A stretch of 64,000 nt of DNA from Alphaproteobacteria bacterium (GTDB taxonomy: Bacteria > Pseudomonadota > Alphaproteobacteria > GCA-2731375), in the NCBI GenBank assembly GCA_016776605.1, contig JADHTB010000017.1, forward strand, positions 23,274-87,273, written 5' to 3'. A model generated the notes under the pieces. It worked only from the letters and a program-made list of their open reading frames with translations, searched no databases and had not been told where the DNA came from. The position numbers and the translations under genes are program-made. Below are positions 28,950 through 37,079 of the stretch, one piece after another (position 1 is the stretch's first letter; every line of letters begins with the position of its first letter).

Positions 28950-29777
28950 ATGCCACAGCCGACGGCGGCAACAGCGGCACCGGCAGCCCCCCTGGCGCCG
29001 CGCCACCTGGGCACGGTCAACTGGCTGGGACTGTGGACCCTGTATCAAAAGGAAGTCCGCCGCTTCCTGAAGGTCACGGGTCAGACGGTGATCGGACCCC
29101 TGATCATGGCCCTGTTGTTCTTGGCCATCTTCGCCGTCGCCCTGGGCAGCCGCCGTGGCGAGGTGGAGGGGGTGCCCTACGTGGTCTTTCTGGCGCCCGG
29201 CCTGATCATCATGTCCATTGCGCAGAATGCCTTTGCCAATGCCTCGTCATCTCTATTGATCGCCAAAACCCAAGGCACCATTGTCGATCTATTGATGGCG
29301 CCCCTGCGGCCGGTGGAACTAGTCGTGGCCTTTATCTTGAGTGCCGTGACACGGGGCCTGCTGGTGGGTTTGGTGATCGGGGCCGCCATGGCGCCATTCG
29401 TGCCCATGGCCTTGGTTAATCCAGGACTGATTCTGTTCCACGCCCTGGCCGCCGCCACTCTTTTGGGACTGATGGGCATGCTGGTGGGGCTGTGGGCCGA
29501 GCGCATGGACAATCTGGCGGCCGCCAGCAACTTCGCCATCGCACCCCTGACCTTCCTGTCCGGAACCTTTTACGCCATCACCGATCTACCGGACAGCTTG
29601 CAAGGCGTGCTACTGGCGAACCCGTTCTTTCACATGATCGACGGCTTCCGCCAGGGCTTCATCGGCCAGGGCGCCAGCGAACCCTTATTCGGCGTTGCCG
29701 TCATGCTTGGCGCCAACATCGCCGTTTTCTGGCTCTGTCATCGAGCGGTTGCCAGGGGCTGGCGTTTAAAGCCCTAG
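28950..29777 (+). CDS. ABC-2 type transporter permease
   Basis: A 275-residue inner-membrane protein with about six hydrophobic segments and the ABC-2 (YadH/DrrB-like) signature in its second half: PLTFLSGTFYAITDLP followed by NPFFHMIDGFRQGF. It would export lipids, polysaccharides or drugs with a partner ATPase, but no ATP-binding gene is next to it. The ATG at 28950 is 1 base after the NUDIX stop; a longer frame upstream overlaps the NUDIX gene and is not credible. The substrate is unknown. Confidence 0.88.
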   Translation: MPQPTAATAAPAAPLAPRHLGTVNWLGLWTLYQKEVRRFLKVTGQTVIGPLIMALLFLAIFAVALGSRRGEVEGVPYVVFLAPGLIIMSIAQNAFANASSSLLIAKTQGTIVDLLMAPLRPVELVVAFILSAVTRGLLVGLVIGAAMAPFVPMALVNPGLILFHALAAATLLGLMGMLVGLWAERMDNLAAASNFAIAPLTFLSGTFYAITDLPDSLQGVLLANPFFHMIDGFRQGFIGQGASEPLFGVAVMLGANIAVFWLCHRAVARGWRLKP

Positions 29778-29781
29778 CAAG

Positions 29782-30858
29782 TTAGCGGGGCAGAATGCCT
29801 TCCGCCTGATACTGCTCCAACAGCTCGATCAGCATGTCTTCCGTATCGATGCAGTCCTGAAAGCCGTGTTGCCGCAATTTGATGGTGCTGACCACCACGG
29901 GAGCCGGATTTTTGCCGGCGGCGAAATTGAAATCGGCGAACTGCCAGGATTGTCCGACCAGCTTCTCATAGGGGACGGGGCGCAAATTATGCTGCTTGGC
30001 GATCGCCTCCCAGATATGCGCCTTGGCTGGCATGACATCTTGCAGGCGCATGGGCTCGGGCTGCCCCATCTGCATGCCGAAATGGCGGGCCAATGTGGGC
30101 CATAGACCGGGAAAGGTTATGTTGTCGCCATTGGTGATATTGAAAATTTCGTCCCTGGCGCCCCCTGCCCCCGTCGCCCAGTCGAGCGCGCGGGCGATCA
30201 GCCGGGTATCAATGGCCTCGGTCACATAGGCGCCGCCGCCCGGATGGCACAACGGCAGGCCTTCGGCCCGGCGGATCACGGCGTACACCGCCATGGCCAG
30301 CAGGATATTCAGCGGCGCGTCCAGGGCAAAACCGAAAATCGTCTGGGGCCGCCAGATAGTCCAGCTCCACGCCTTGCCCTTTTGCTGATCCTTCACGAAA
30401 TCTTCCTGGTACCAGTAGAAGTTTTCGTGATCGTTGCGGGCCCAGCGCTCCCGCGCCGGCACGGGCGGTGGCCGCAGATGGGCGCCATAGGCCTTGGTGC
30501 CCTGGAACAGGGATATGTGCGCCAGGTTTTTGGCCACGGCATCAAGCGGCCGCAGGGCGTTCTGCAACATCGCCAGATTGGTTTGCATCTGCGCCTTGGC
30601 CCGCCAGCCGCGGATCACGTCTTCCTCTTCATACAGGGCGGTGTAGATAATGTGGGTGGTGTCCGGCAATTCGCCCAGGGTTCTTTCGCAGGCGGCCTTA
30701 TCGGTCAGATCCAGGGCGATAAAGCGGCCGCCATGAGCAAAGGCCGGTGGGCGGCGGGACAGCGCCACCACGTTCCAATCGGGCAGGGCATCGAAATGCC
30801 GCAACGCCGCGCCGCCGACCAGGCCCGAGGGGCCAAAGATGACGATATTTCCACTCAT
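29782..30858 (-). CDS. PRISE-type SDR reductase
   Basis: An extended SDR of 358 residues resembling progesterone 5-beta-reductase/iridoid synthase (PRISE) proteins. The dinucleotide motif is GPSGLVGGAA near the N-terminus, and the segments NFYWYQEDFV and WSWTIWRPQTIFGF are characteristic. These enzymes reduce activated C=C bonds with NADPH. The ATG at 30858 is chosen over a TTG six codons upstream. It is convergent with the ABC permease gene. Natural substrate unknown. Confidence 0.85.
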   Translation of the reverse strand: MSGNIVIFGPSGLVGGAALRHFDALPDWNVVALSRRPPAFAHGGRFIALDLTDKAACERTLGELPDTTHIIYTALYEEEDVIRGWRAKAQMQTNLAMLQNALRPLDAVAKNLAHISLFQGTKAYGAHLRPPPVPARERWARNDHENFYWYQEDFVKDQQKGKAWSWTIWRPQTIFGFALDAPLNILLAMAVYAVIRRAEGLPLCHPGGGAYVTEAIDTRLIARALDWATGAGGARDEIFNITNGDNITFPGLWPTLARHFGMQMGQPEPMRLQDVMPAKAHIWEAIAKQHNLRPVPYEKLVGQSWQFADFNFAAGKNPAPVVVSTIKLRQHGFQDCIDTEDMLIELLEQYQAEGILPR

Positions 30859-30957
30859 AATTCTGTACCATTGCAACCCAACCCGAGAGGCGGGCAGAAT
30901 AGGGCCCTGGTTTGTCCAGGGTCAACGGGCGAACATGAAATGGGAGGATAGATCGAG

Positions 30958-31485
30958 ATGAGCCGTCTTTTCGGATCACTGCGCCAGATGGGCTATGTGG
31001 TGAAGGATATCGATGCCGCCATGCGCCATTGGATCGACGTTTGTCAGATTGGGCCGTGGTTCTATGTGGACAAGCTGGTGGTCCAGGACTTCACCTACAA
31101 AGGGCAACCGAGCGATCCGCACCTGTCCATCGCCCTGGCCAATTCCGGCGACGTGCAGCTGGAATTGATCCAGCAGCGGGATGACAGCCCCACCCTGTAC
31201 CAGGATTTCCTGAACGCTGGTAACGAAGGCCTGCAACATTTTTCCACCTGGCCGGAGAACTACCAGGAAATCTACAGGGAGGCCCTGGCCGCCGGTTATA
31301 CCGTGGGCCAGGAGGCTGACAGTCCCCGCGGCCCCTTCGTCTATTTTGAACAGGAAGGCCATCCGGGCACGGTCATCGAAATGGCTGAAATGACCGAAGG
31401 CCGGCGGCGCATCTTCGATGGCGTGCGGGAAGCGGCGGTTGATTGGGACGGCAGCGACCCAATCCGGGAGCGCTGGCCGAGCTAG
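30958..31485 (+). CDS. VOC-family protein, methylmalonyl-CoA epimerase-like
   Basis: A 175-residue VOC-fold protein (Glyoxalase_4 type). The paired beta-alpha-beta modules begin LRQMGYVVKDIDAAMRHWIDV, and segments VQLELIQQ and TVIEMAEM fit metal-ligand Glu positions. Function could be isomerase, epimerase or lyase. GGGAGG precedes the ATG. The TAG stop at 31483 is the start of TAGAGCATTTTC, matching the ends of the dispersed TAGAGCA elements. Confidence 0.85.
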   Translation: MSRLFGSLRQMGYVVKDIDAAMRHWIDVCQIGPWFYVDKLVVQDFTYKGQPSDPHLSIALANSGDVQLELIQQRDDSPTLYQDFLNAGNEGLQHFSTWPENYQEIYREALAAGYTVGQEADSPRGPFVYFEQEGHPGTVIEMAEMTEGRRRIFDGVREAAVDWDGSDPIRERWPS

Positions 31486-31492
31486 AGCATTT

Positions 31493-31780
31493 TCAACATT
31501 CACCGGGTCCTTGGGAATTTAGTCCCTGGAAATCGAGTCCCTGGGTCAGGGATTTGCGGAAGCGGCGGTCCCGTTTCAGGTGCCATTCACGGCTCATGGC
31601 CGGGCCACGGGTCAGGTAACGTTCGGCGTATAGCAACACCCAGGCGCGGCCACGGGTACTGCGCGCGCCGGTGCCGTCGTTGTGCCGGGCCAAGCGGCGG
31701 TCCAGATCGTTGGTCCAGCCCACATAGGTGCGGTAGCCAGAACCATCGCGGCTGCCTAGGATATAAACGAAACACGCCAT
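31493..31780 (-). CDS. GIY-YIG nuclease-family protein
   Basis: A 95-residue stand-alone GIY-YIG domain (UPF0213-like). The two signature tyrosine segments are VYIL (residues 5-8) and YVGWTND, followed by the Arg of LDRRLARH. A Glu in SREWHLKR fits the metal-binding residue. The C-terminus is three copies of a five-residue unit (TQGLD, FQGLN, SQGPG) encoded by a 15-bp tandem triplication at 31506-31550. Cellular role unknown; possibly DNA repair or a domesticated nuclease. Confidence 0.85.
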   Translation of the reverse strand: MACFVYILGSRDGSGYRTYVGWTNDLDRRLARHNDGTGARSTRGRAWVLLYAERYLTRGPAMSREWHLKRDRRFRKSLTQGLDFQGLNSQGPGEC

Positions 31781-31816
31781 CCCGGCGCCTTATATACGAT
31801 ATTGGGAATCTACGGA

Positions 31817-32983
31817 ATGCATAGAAGCGACGGACGTATCCTGACCACCCACGCAGGCAGCCTGCCGCGACCGCCCGAGCTGGTGAAGATGTTTTCCCAG
31901 CGGGTCCATGGCGACGCCGTGGATGCGGCAAAAATGGCGGCGGCGATCGAGGACGCCACCAACTGGGTGCTGCCCAAGCAACTGGAAGCCGGCATCGATA
32001 TTCCCAATAACGGCGAGCAGCCACGGGATGCCTTTTTCCTGTATGTGCGCCATCGCATGAGTGGCTTCGCCGGCCTGGGCAAGCGGCAGCCCCAGGCGGA
32101 TTTGTTGCGCTACCCCGCGTTTCTGGCCCTGCGCCAAAGTCAGCAGGCCGACAAGATCGCGGTTACCAATTTCGAAGTGCCGGCGGTGGTGGACGCGGTG
32201 CGTTACCTGGACCCGGCCTTCGTCGAGACCGAATGTAGCGATTTCCGCCGTATTCTGACCGCCAGGGCGCCGCAGGTGAAGGATGCCTTTATTACCGCGC
32301 CATCGCCGGGCATCATCGCCGCCGCCGTGCCGAATGAGTATTATGACAGCTTCGATAGATACCTGGATGCCCTGGCCACGGCCCTGCGCGTTGAATATGA
32401 GGCCATCGTGGCCCACGGCTTCACCCTGCAACTGGACTGTCCCGACCTGGCCCTGGAGCGGCATATCACCTATGCCGACCGGCCCCTTTCTGATTTCATT
32501 GAATTCGTCGAAAGCGTGATCGACGCCATCAACCGCAGCCTGGTGAATGTGCCGCGCGAGGCCGTACGCCTGCATGTCTGTTGGGGCAATTATGAAGGCC
32601 CGCACGATATGGACGTGCCCCTGGCTGATATCCTGCCAACCATCCTGCAGGCGAATGTGGGCGGCTTTGTCCTGCCCTTCGCCAATCCCCGCCACGCTCA
32701 CGAATATAAGGTGTTCGAGAGCGGCCCCCTGGCCGATGATCAGATACTGGTGGCCGGTGTCATCGACACCACCACCAACTATATCGAACATCCGGAAACC
32801 GTGGCCGACCGGATAGAGCGGATCGCCCAGGCGTTGGGCGATCCCAGCCGCCTGCTGGCCGGCACCGACTGTGGTTTTGACACCTCCGCCGGCATGGGCA
32901 AGGTCGCCGAGGACGTGGTTTGGGCCAAACTGGCCGCCCTGTCGGAAGGCGCTAAACTGGCCAGCGAGCGGCTGTTTCGTTAG
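31817..32983 (+). CDS. MetE C-terminal-like (cobalamin-independent methionine synthase II family) protein
   Basis: A 388-residue TIM barrel matching only the catalytic half of MetE or epoxyalkane:coenzyme M transferase. Zinc-ligand positions are visible as His and Cys in LHVCWGN and Cys in GTDCGF, and the substrate-binding segment TTHAGSLPRP is at the N-terminus. It probably transfers a methyl or alkyl group to or from a thiol; it is too short to be methionine synthase itself. The ATG at 31817 is preferred over a TTG at 31802. Confidence 0.86.
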   Translation: MHRSDGRILTTHAGSLPRPPELVKMFSQRVHGDAVDAAKMAAAIEDATNWVLPKQLEAGIDIPNNGEQPRDAFFLYVRHRMSGFAGLGKRQPQADLLRYPAFLALRQSQQADKIAVTNFEVPAVVDAVRYLDPAFVETECSDFRRILTARAPQVKDAFITAPSPGIIAAAVPNEYYDSFDRYLDALATALRVEYEAIVAHGFTLQLDCPDLALERHITYADRPLSDFIEFVESVIDAINRSLVNVPREAVRLHVCWGNYEGPHDMDVPLADILPTILQANVGGFVLPFANPRHAHEYKVFESGPLADDQILVAGVIDTTTNYIEHPETVADRIERIAQALGDPSRLLAGTDCGFDTSAGMGKVAEDVVWAKLAALSEGAKLASERLFR

Positions 32984-33002
32984 GCCACTACTGAAAATTG
33001 CT

Positions 33003-34073
33003 CTAAATCAGCCGCTGTTCCAAGGCTTTATGCCGGATGGCTTTCTGTAATTTTTCGAAGGCCCGCACTTCGATCTGACGGACCCTCTCGCGGCTGATAT
33101 TGAAATCGGTGGAGAGCTCTTCCAGGGTTTTCGGATCGTCCCTCAGGCGCCGTTCGGTGATGATGTGGCGTTCCCGCTCGTTCAGATCACCCATGGCGCC
33201 CAGCAACAGGGCGCGGCGTTTCTGCAGCTCGTCCGTTTCCGCCAGCTCGGTTTCCTGGTCGATACTGTCATCGACCAACCAGTCCTGCCACTCCCCGCCC
33301 TCGCCTTCCGACCGCAGGGGTGCGTTCAGGGAATTGTCCGGCCCGGCCAGGCGTCGATTCATGGAAACCACATCTTTTTCCGGCACATTCAGGGTCGTGG
33401 CGATCTTTTCCACCTGATCGGGGGTCATATCGCCTTCATCGATGGCCTGAATCTGCCCCTTCAGCTTACGCAGCTTGAAAAACAGCTTTTTCTGCGCCGC
33501 CGTGGTGCCGATCTTGACCAGGGACCAGGACCGCAGAATATATTCCTGAATATTGGCCCGGATCCACCACATGGCGTAGGTCGCCAGACGAAAGCCGCGC
33601 TCCGGCTCAAACCGTTTGACCGCCTGCATCAGGCCGATATTGCCTTCCGCGATCAGTTCCGCCACCGGCAGGCCATAACCGCGGTAACCCATGGCGATCT
33701 TGGCCACTAGACGCAAATGAGAGGTGACCATTTTGTGGGCGGCATCACGATCATCGTGGTCCCGCCAGGCCTTGGCCAGCATGTATTCCTCTTCATGAGG
33801 CAGCATGGGATATTTGCGGATATCCTGCAGATAGCGCGACAGGCTGGCCTCGGGCGTCGGCGCCGGTATGCCGGCAATCGGCGCACGGGCGCTCTTTTTC
33901 GGAACCGCGGCCTTGGCGGTATCCTCCAGCACGGCCACATCCGCCATCTTGGCGTCAGCCCGCGCCTTCGCAGCCGCTTTGGTGCTAGTTCTCGCGCCAG
34001 TTTTCGCGCTGGCCCCGGTCTTAGCCTTGGCGCCGGATTTGCCGCTATTTGCTTTTGTTTTGCTCGCTACCAT
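33003..34073 (-). CDS. rpoH: RNA polymerase sigma-32 (heat-shock sigma factor)
   Basis: The 356-residue product is a group 3 sigma factor for heat-shock promoters. The core starts at SLSRYLQDIRKYPML (about residue 77), with region 2 (GNIGLMQAVKRFEPERGFRL and ATYAMWWIRANIQEYILRSW), the RpoH box (AQKKLFFKLRKL) and a region 4 helix-turn-helix (FNISRERVRQIEVRA). The first ~76 residues are an unusual Ala/Lys/Thr-rich tail with AKTGA repeats; most RpoH proteins begin near the core. A start at the internal Met43 is possible. A strong sigma-70-type promoter and a hairpin lie upstream. Downstream of rluD, as in other alphaproteobacteria. Confidence 0.95.
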   Translation of the reverse strand: MVASKTKANSGKSGAKAKTGASAKTGARTSTKAAAKARADAKMADVAVLEDTAKAAVPKKSARAPIAGIPAPTPEASLSRYLQDIRKYPMLPHEEEYMLAKAWRDHDDRDAAHKMVTSHLRLVAKIAMGYRGYGLPVAELIAEGNIGLMQAVKRFEPERGFRLATYAMWWIRANIQEYILRSWSLVKIGTTAAQKKLFFKLRKLKGQIQAIDEGDMTPDQVEKIATTLNVPEKDVVSMNRRLAGPDNSLNAPLRSEGEGGEWQDWLVDDSIDQETELAETDELQKRRALLLGAMGDLNERERHIITERRLRDDPKTLEELSTDFNISRERVRQIEVRAFEKLQKAIRHKALEQRLI

Positions 34074-34085
34074 GGCTCCACCATG

Positions 34086-34102
34086 CGCTGGCAAGGCCAG
34101 CG
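34086..34102 (-). promoter_or_regulatory. Hairpin in the rpoH leader
   Basis: A perfect 7-bp stem CGCTGGC/GCCAGCG with a 3-base loop lies immediately upstream of the GGTGGAG ribosome-binding site and the rpoH ATG. rpoH translation in other bacteria is controlled by leader structure (an RNA thermometer in E. coli). A similar role here is inference only. Confidence 0.4.
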
Positions 34103-34146
34103 TATCTCTGTGATTTCAATTCACGGTCTGATTGGATACAGCCCGT

Positions 34147-34175
34147 ATGTTACCAAAATGCAACAGTTATGTCAA
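34147..34175 (-). promoter_or_regulatory. Sigma-70-type promoter of rpoH
   Basis: On the minus strand a consensus -35 TTGACA (34170-34175) is separated by exactly 17 bases from TAACAT (34147-34152), about 75-100 bases upstream of the rpoH start. It is the best-matching promoter in this part of the window and gives a leader of about 65-70 bases. Confidence 0.65.
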
Positions 34176-34234
34176 GAGAATCCCGTCGAATGACGGTCGT
34201 CAGACGTGCCCCGCCCTCACCCATTCAAGCACTA

Positions 34235-35239
34235 TTATAGTTGCTGGAAAAGTGCCACCAGCGCCTGCATGTCATGTGGGAGCGGGCTGTGAAAAATCAA
34301 GTCCCGCCCGTCCATGGGGTGGCGAAAACCAAGTTCCACCGCGTGCAATGCCTGACGCCTGAAGTCCCCGATAGCCTGACGCAGATCGTCTCCGAAATCG
34401 GCGCCACGGCCACGCCGCGCGCCGCCGTACAAGGGATCGCCCATGACCGGGTGGCCGATGGATGACAGATGCACGCGGATCTGGTGCGTGCGGCCGGTTT
34501 CCAGGCGGCAATCAAGCAGACTGGCGGTGGGTCTGGCAACCTGCCCATAGGCTTCAACCTGGGTGTAGTGGGTCACCGCCGGCTTGCCGCCCCGGGTCAC
34601 CACGGCCATTTTTTTTCGGTTGTTGGTATCGCGGCCGATATTGCCTTCGATCCGGCCGCCGCCTTGCCGGGGCCGGCCCCAGACCAGGGCGCGGTAACAG
34701 CGCTGTATATCGTGGTGGACGAACAGCGCGCTTAACCCGGCGTGCGCGGCATCATGCTTGGCCGCCACCAACAGGCCCGAGGTATCCTTATCCAGGCGAT
34801 GCACGATACCGGGACGGCGCACCCCACCCACCCCCGACAGGCTGGCGCCGCAATGGGCCAGCAGGGCGTTGACCAGGGTGTGGTCCGGATTGCCAGGCGC
34901 GGGATGCACGACCAGGCCGGCCGGTTTGTCGATCACGATCAAATGCTCGTCCTCGAATACGATGGTCAGGTCCATGGCCTGTGGCTTGGGCACCGCCTCT
35001 TCCGCGGGCGGTACCCGCAGCTCAATAAGCTCGCCGGGTTTGACCCGGTACGAGGCCTCGGTTACCGTCCGCATGTCGCCGGTTTGGCCGATGCACACCT
35101 GTCCGGCTTCGATCAAGGCCTTGATGCGCACGCGGGACAGGCCGTCGATGGCCTGGCTGAGCAGGCGGTCTAAACGCTCGCGGGCCGCCTCTGGCCCAAC
35201 CACAATATTGTGTTCTTCTATTTTCGGATTTTCGCCCAT
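34235..35239 (-). CDS. rluD: RluA-family 23S rRNA pseudouridine synthase
   Basis: A 334-residue pseudouridine synthase with an N-terminal S4 RNA-binding domain (ERLDRLLSQAIDGLSRVRIK) and the catalytic Asp in HRLDKDTSGLLV. It most likely modifies helix 69 of 23S rRNA, as RluD does; RluC-type specificity cannot be excluded. The start at 35239 is chosen for homology; the frame is open further upstream but that part is not family-like. Its ATG overlaps the ATG of the divergent gene by two bases. rpoH lies downstream on the same strand. Confidence 0.93.
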   Translation of the reverse strand: MGENPKIEEHNIVVGPEAARERLDRLLSQAIDGLSRVRIKALIEAGQVCIGQTGDMRTVTEASYRVKPGELIELRVPPAEEAVPKPQAMDLTIVFEDEHLIVIDKPAGLVVHPAPGNPDHTLVNALLAHCGASLSGVGGVRRPGIVHRLDKDTSGLLVAAKHDAAHAGLSALFVHHDIQRCYRALVWGRPRQGGGRIEGNIGRDTNNRKKMAVVTRGGKPAVTHYTQVEAYGQVARPTASLLDCRLETGRTHQIRVHLSSIGHPVMGDPLYGGARRGRGADFGDDLRQAIGDFRRQALHAVELGFRHPMDGRDLIFHSPLPHDMQALVALFQQL

Positions 35240-35564
35240 GACCCAACACTGGACCGAGAATAGCACCCGGCTCAAGCTTCTCGTGGGCGTGATGACCACT
35301 TTGTTGGTTATCGGCTTGATTTTGCTGGTCGTTGGCATTGCCCGGACATCCAAGGAATTAAGCGATCAAAGCGCTCAATTGACAGCCAAGATGAGCGATG
35401 TACCCATAAAATTGGCGCCAGGCGATAGCTTGATCGACCTGACTGCGGACAATGGCCGCTTGTATCTGGCCATTCGCCACCAGAACGGCGGGCAGTCCGT
35501 CGTGGTACTTGATAGCAAAACCGGCGAACGGTTGGGCCAGCTAAATCTGGAAACAACTCAATGA
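35238..35564 (+). CDS. Small single-pass membrane protein
   Basis: A 108-residue protein with one strong membrane segment (LLVGVMTTLLVIGLILLVVGIA, split around residues 14-35), a short N-terminal side and a C-terminal soluble part that ends in a beta-rich VVVLDSKTGERLGQLNLE segment. I do not recognise a confirmed family; the DUF6476-type alphaproteobacterial proteins are a possible match. Its stop overlaps the start of the JAMM peptidase gene (ATGA at 35561), indicating translational coupling. Its start overlaps the rluD start on the other strand. No good Shine-Dalgarno is visible. Confidence 0.75.
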   Translation: MTQHWTENSTRLKLLVGVMTTLLVIGLILLVVGIARTSKELSDQSAQLTAKMSDVPIKLAPGDSLIDLTADNGRLYLAIRHQNGGQSVVVLDSKTGERLGQLNLETTQ

Positions 35565-36010
35565 TCGCGCCGCCCGGGATCGTGCTGACCGGGATCGTGC
35601 TGCCCGGCGCCCCGCGTGCGGCGATCGCCGCCCATGTGGCAGCCGACTACCCCCATGAAGCCTGCGGTCTGTTGTTGGGCCGGCGGCATAGCGAACACAC
35701 GCTGATATCCCAGGCCGTGGCCTCCCCCAATTTGGCGGATGACCCCGGCCACCGGTTTGAAATTGACCCTGGCCTGCGGCTGCGCCTGCAAAAGGCCGCC
35801 CGCGATGGGCAGGACGAGGTTCTGGGTCATTATCATTCCCATCCTGACGGCCCTGCCCGGCCCTCGGCCACCGACCGCGCCGGCATTTATGAAGTGGATC
35901 TGGTCTGGTTGATCGCGGCGGTGACCCAGGCAGGTCTGCAAGATATCGCCGCCTTTATGCCCTGGGCCGATTGTGGTGGCTTTGATGACATAGAATTGAA
36001 CGAGACATAA
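35561..36010 (+). CDS. Mov34/JAMM-family metallopeptidase
   Basis: A 149-residue JAB/MPN domain protein with the full JAMM signature: the Glu of HEACGLLLG, then His-Ser-His-Pro followed seven residues later by Ser and then Asp (HSHPDGPARPSATD). Bacterial members cleave C-terminal extensions of sulfur-carrier proteins or deconjugate ubiquitin-like modifiers; no ThiS/MoaD-like gene is adjacent. Residues 5-14 are a duplicated GIVLT/GIVLP caused by a 15-bp tandem repeat. It overlaps the upstream membrane-protein gene. Confidence 0.9.
   Translation: MIAPPGIVLTGIVLPGAPRAAIAAHVAADYPHEACGLLLGRRHSEHTLISQAVASPNLADDPGHRFEIDPGLRLRLQKAARDGQDEVLGHYHSHPDGPARPSATDRAGIYEVDLVWLIAAVTQAGLQDIAAFMPWADCGGFDDIELNET
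35574..35603. repeat. 15-bp tandem duplication in the JAMM peptidase N-terminus
   Basis: CCGGGATCGTGCTG followed by one variable base occurs twice head to tail (35574-35588 and 35589-35603), adding five in-frame codons (GIVLT then GIVLP). It belongs to the set of roughly 15-bp tandem duplications noted at gene ends and starts across the window. Confidence 0.9.
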
Positions 36011-36019
36011 GGATGCCGG

Positions 36020-37060
36020 ATGAATTTTTCCTCTGACAATGCCGCCGGCGTGTCGCCACAAATCATGGCGGCCCTGGCCGCCGCCAACCAAGGCCACGCC
36101 ATGGCCTACGGCGCGGATAGCGTGACCAAGGCGGCCGAGGCGGCCTTTACCGAGTTGTTCGAGCGGGAGCTGGCGATCTTTCCCGTTGCCACCGGCACGG
36201 CGGCCAACGCCCTGGCCCTGTCCGCGCTGACGCCGCCCTGGGGCCAGACCTATTGCCATCGCAACGCCCATATCGAGGAAGACGAGGCCGGCGCGCCGGA
36301 GTTGTTCTCGGGCGGCGCCAAGCTGGCTCTGCTGGACGGCGAACATGGCAAAATCGCGGCGGAAACATTGACTGCCGCCGTCGCCACCGCCGGCTTTGGC
36401 GTACAGCATCATTCCCAGCCCAGCGCCCTGTCGCTGACCCAGGCAACCGAGGCCGGCACGGTTTACCAACCCGGCGAGATCGCCGCCCTGGCGGCCATCG
36501 CCCACGCAGCGGGTCTGTCCGTGCATATGGATGGTGCGCGTTTTGGCAATGCCCTGGCCCATCTGGGTTGCAGCCCGGCGGAGATGACCTGGAAGGCGGG
36601 CGTCGATGTGCTGTCCTTTGGCGCCACCAAGAATGGCGCCATGGCGGCAGAGGCGGTGATCTTCTTCGACCCGGATGCGGCGGACGATTTCCTTTATCGG
36701 CGCAAACGCGGCGGCCATCTGTTTTCCAAGATGCGCTATTTATCGGCCCAACTGGTGGCATATCTGCGCGATGATCTGTGGCTGGAGAATGCCCGCCACG
36801 CCAACGCCTGTGCGGCAACATTCTCTCAAGGTCTGGCCGCGCTGGACGGTGCCCATCTGGTGCATCCGGTCCAGGCGAACGAGATATTCGTACATTTGCC
36901 GACCGCGGTTCTTGAAGCAATGGAAGCGGCCGGCGTCGGCTTTCACCGCTGGGGACCGGCGGGGGATGCGGATGGCGGCCGAGCGCGCTTCGTCTGCGCC
37001 TTCAATACTGAACAGGGTGATGTAGACCGGGCGCTGCAAATCGCCCAAGATGCAGTCTGA
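36020..37060 (+). CDS. ltaE: Low-specificity L-threonine aldolase
   Basis: A PLP-dependent fold-type I enzyme of 346 residues that cleaves threonine or allo-threonine to glycine and acetaldehyde. The PLP Lys is in SFGATKNGAM; the N-terminal SSDNAAGVSPQIM and the HMDGARFGNAL segments are characteristic. Length is normal. It starts 9 bases after the JAMM peptidase stop with an AAGGA site, so it probably shares that operon. Confidence 0.93.
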   Translation: MNFSSDNAAGVSPQIMAALAAANQGHAMAYGADSVTKAAEAAFTELFERELAIFPVATGTAANALALSALTPPWGQTYCHRNAHIEEDEAGAPELFSGGAKLALLDGEHGKIAAETLTAAVATAGFGVQHHSQPSALSLTQATEAGTVYQPGEIAALAAIAHAAGLSVHMDGARFGNALAHLGCSPAEMTWKAGVDVLSFGATKNGAMAAEAVIFFDPDAADDFLYRRKRGGHLFSKMRYLSAQLVAYLRDDLWLENARHANACAATFSQGLAALDGAHLVHPVQANEIFVHLPTAVLEAMEAAGVGFHRWGPAGDADGGRARFVCAFNTEQGDVDRALQIAQDAV

Positions 37061-37079
37061 ACAAAAAGGGAAGTTGATT

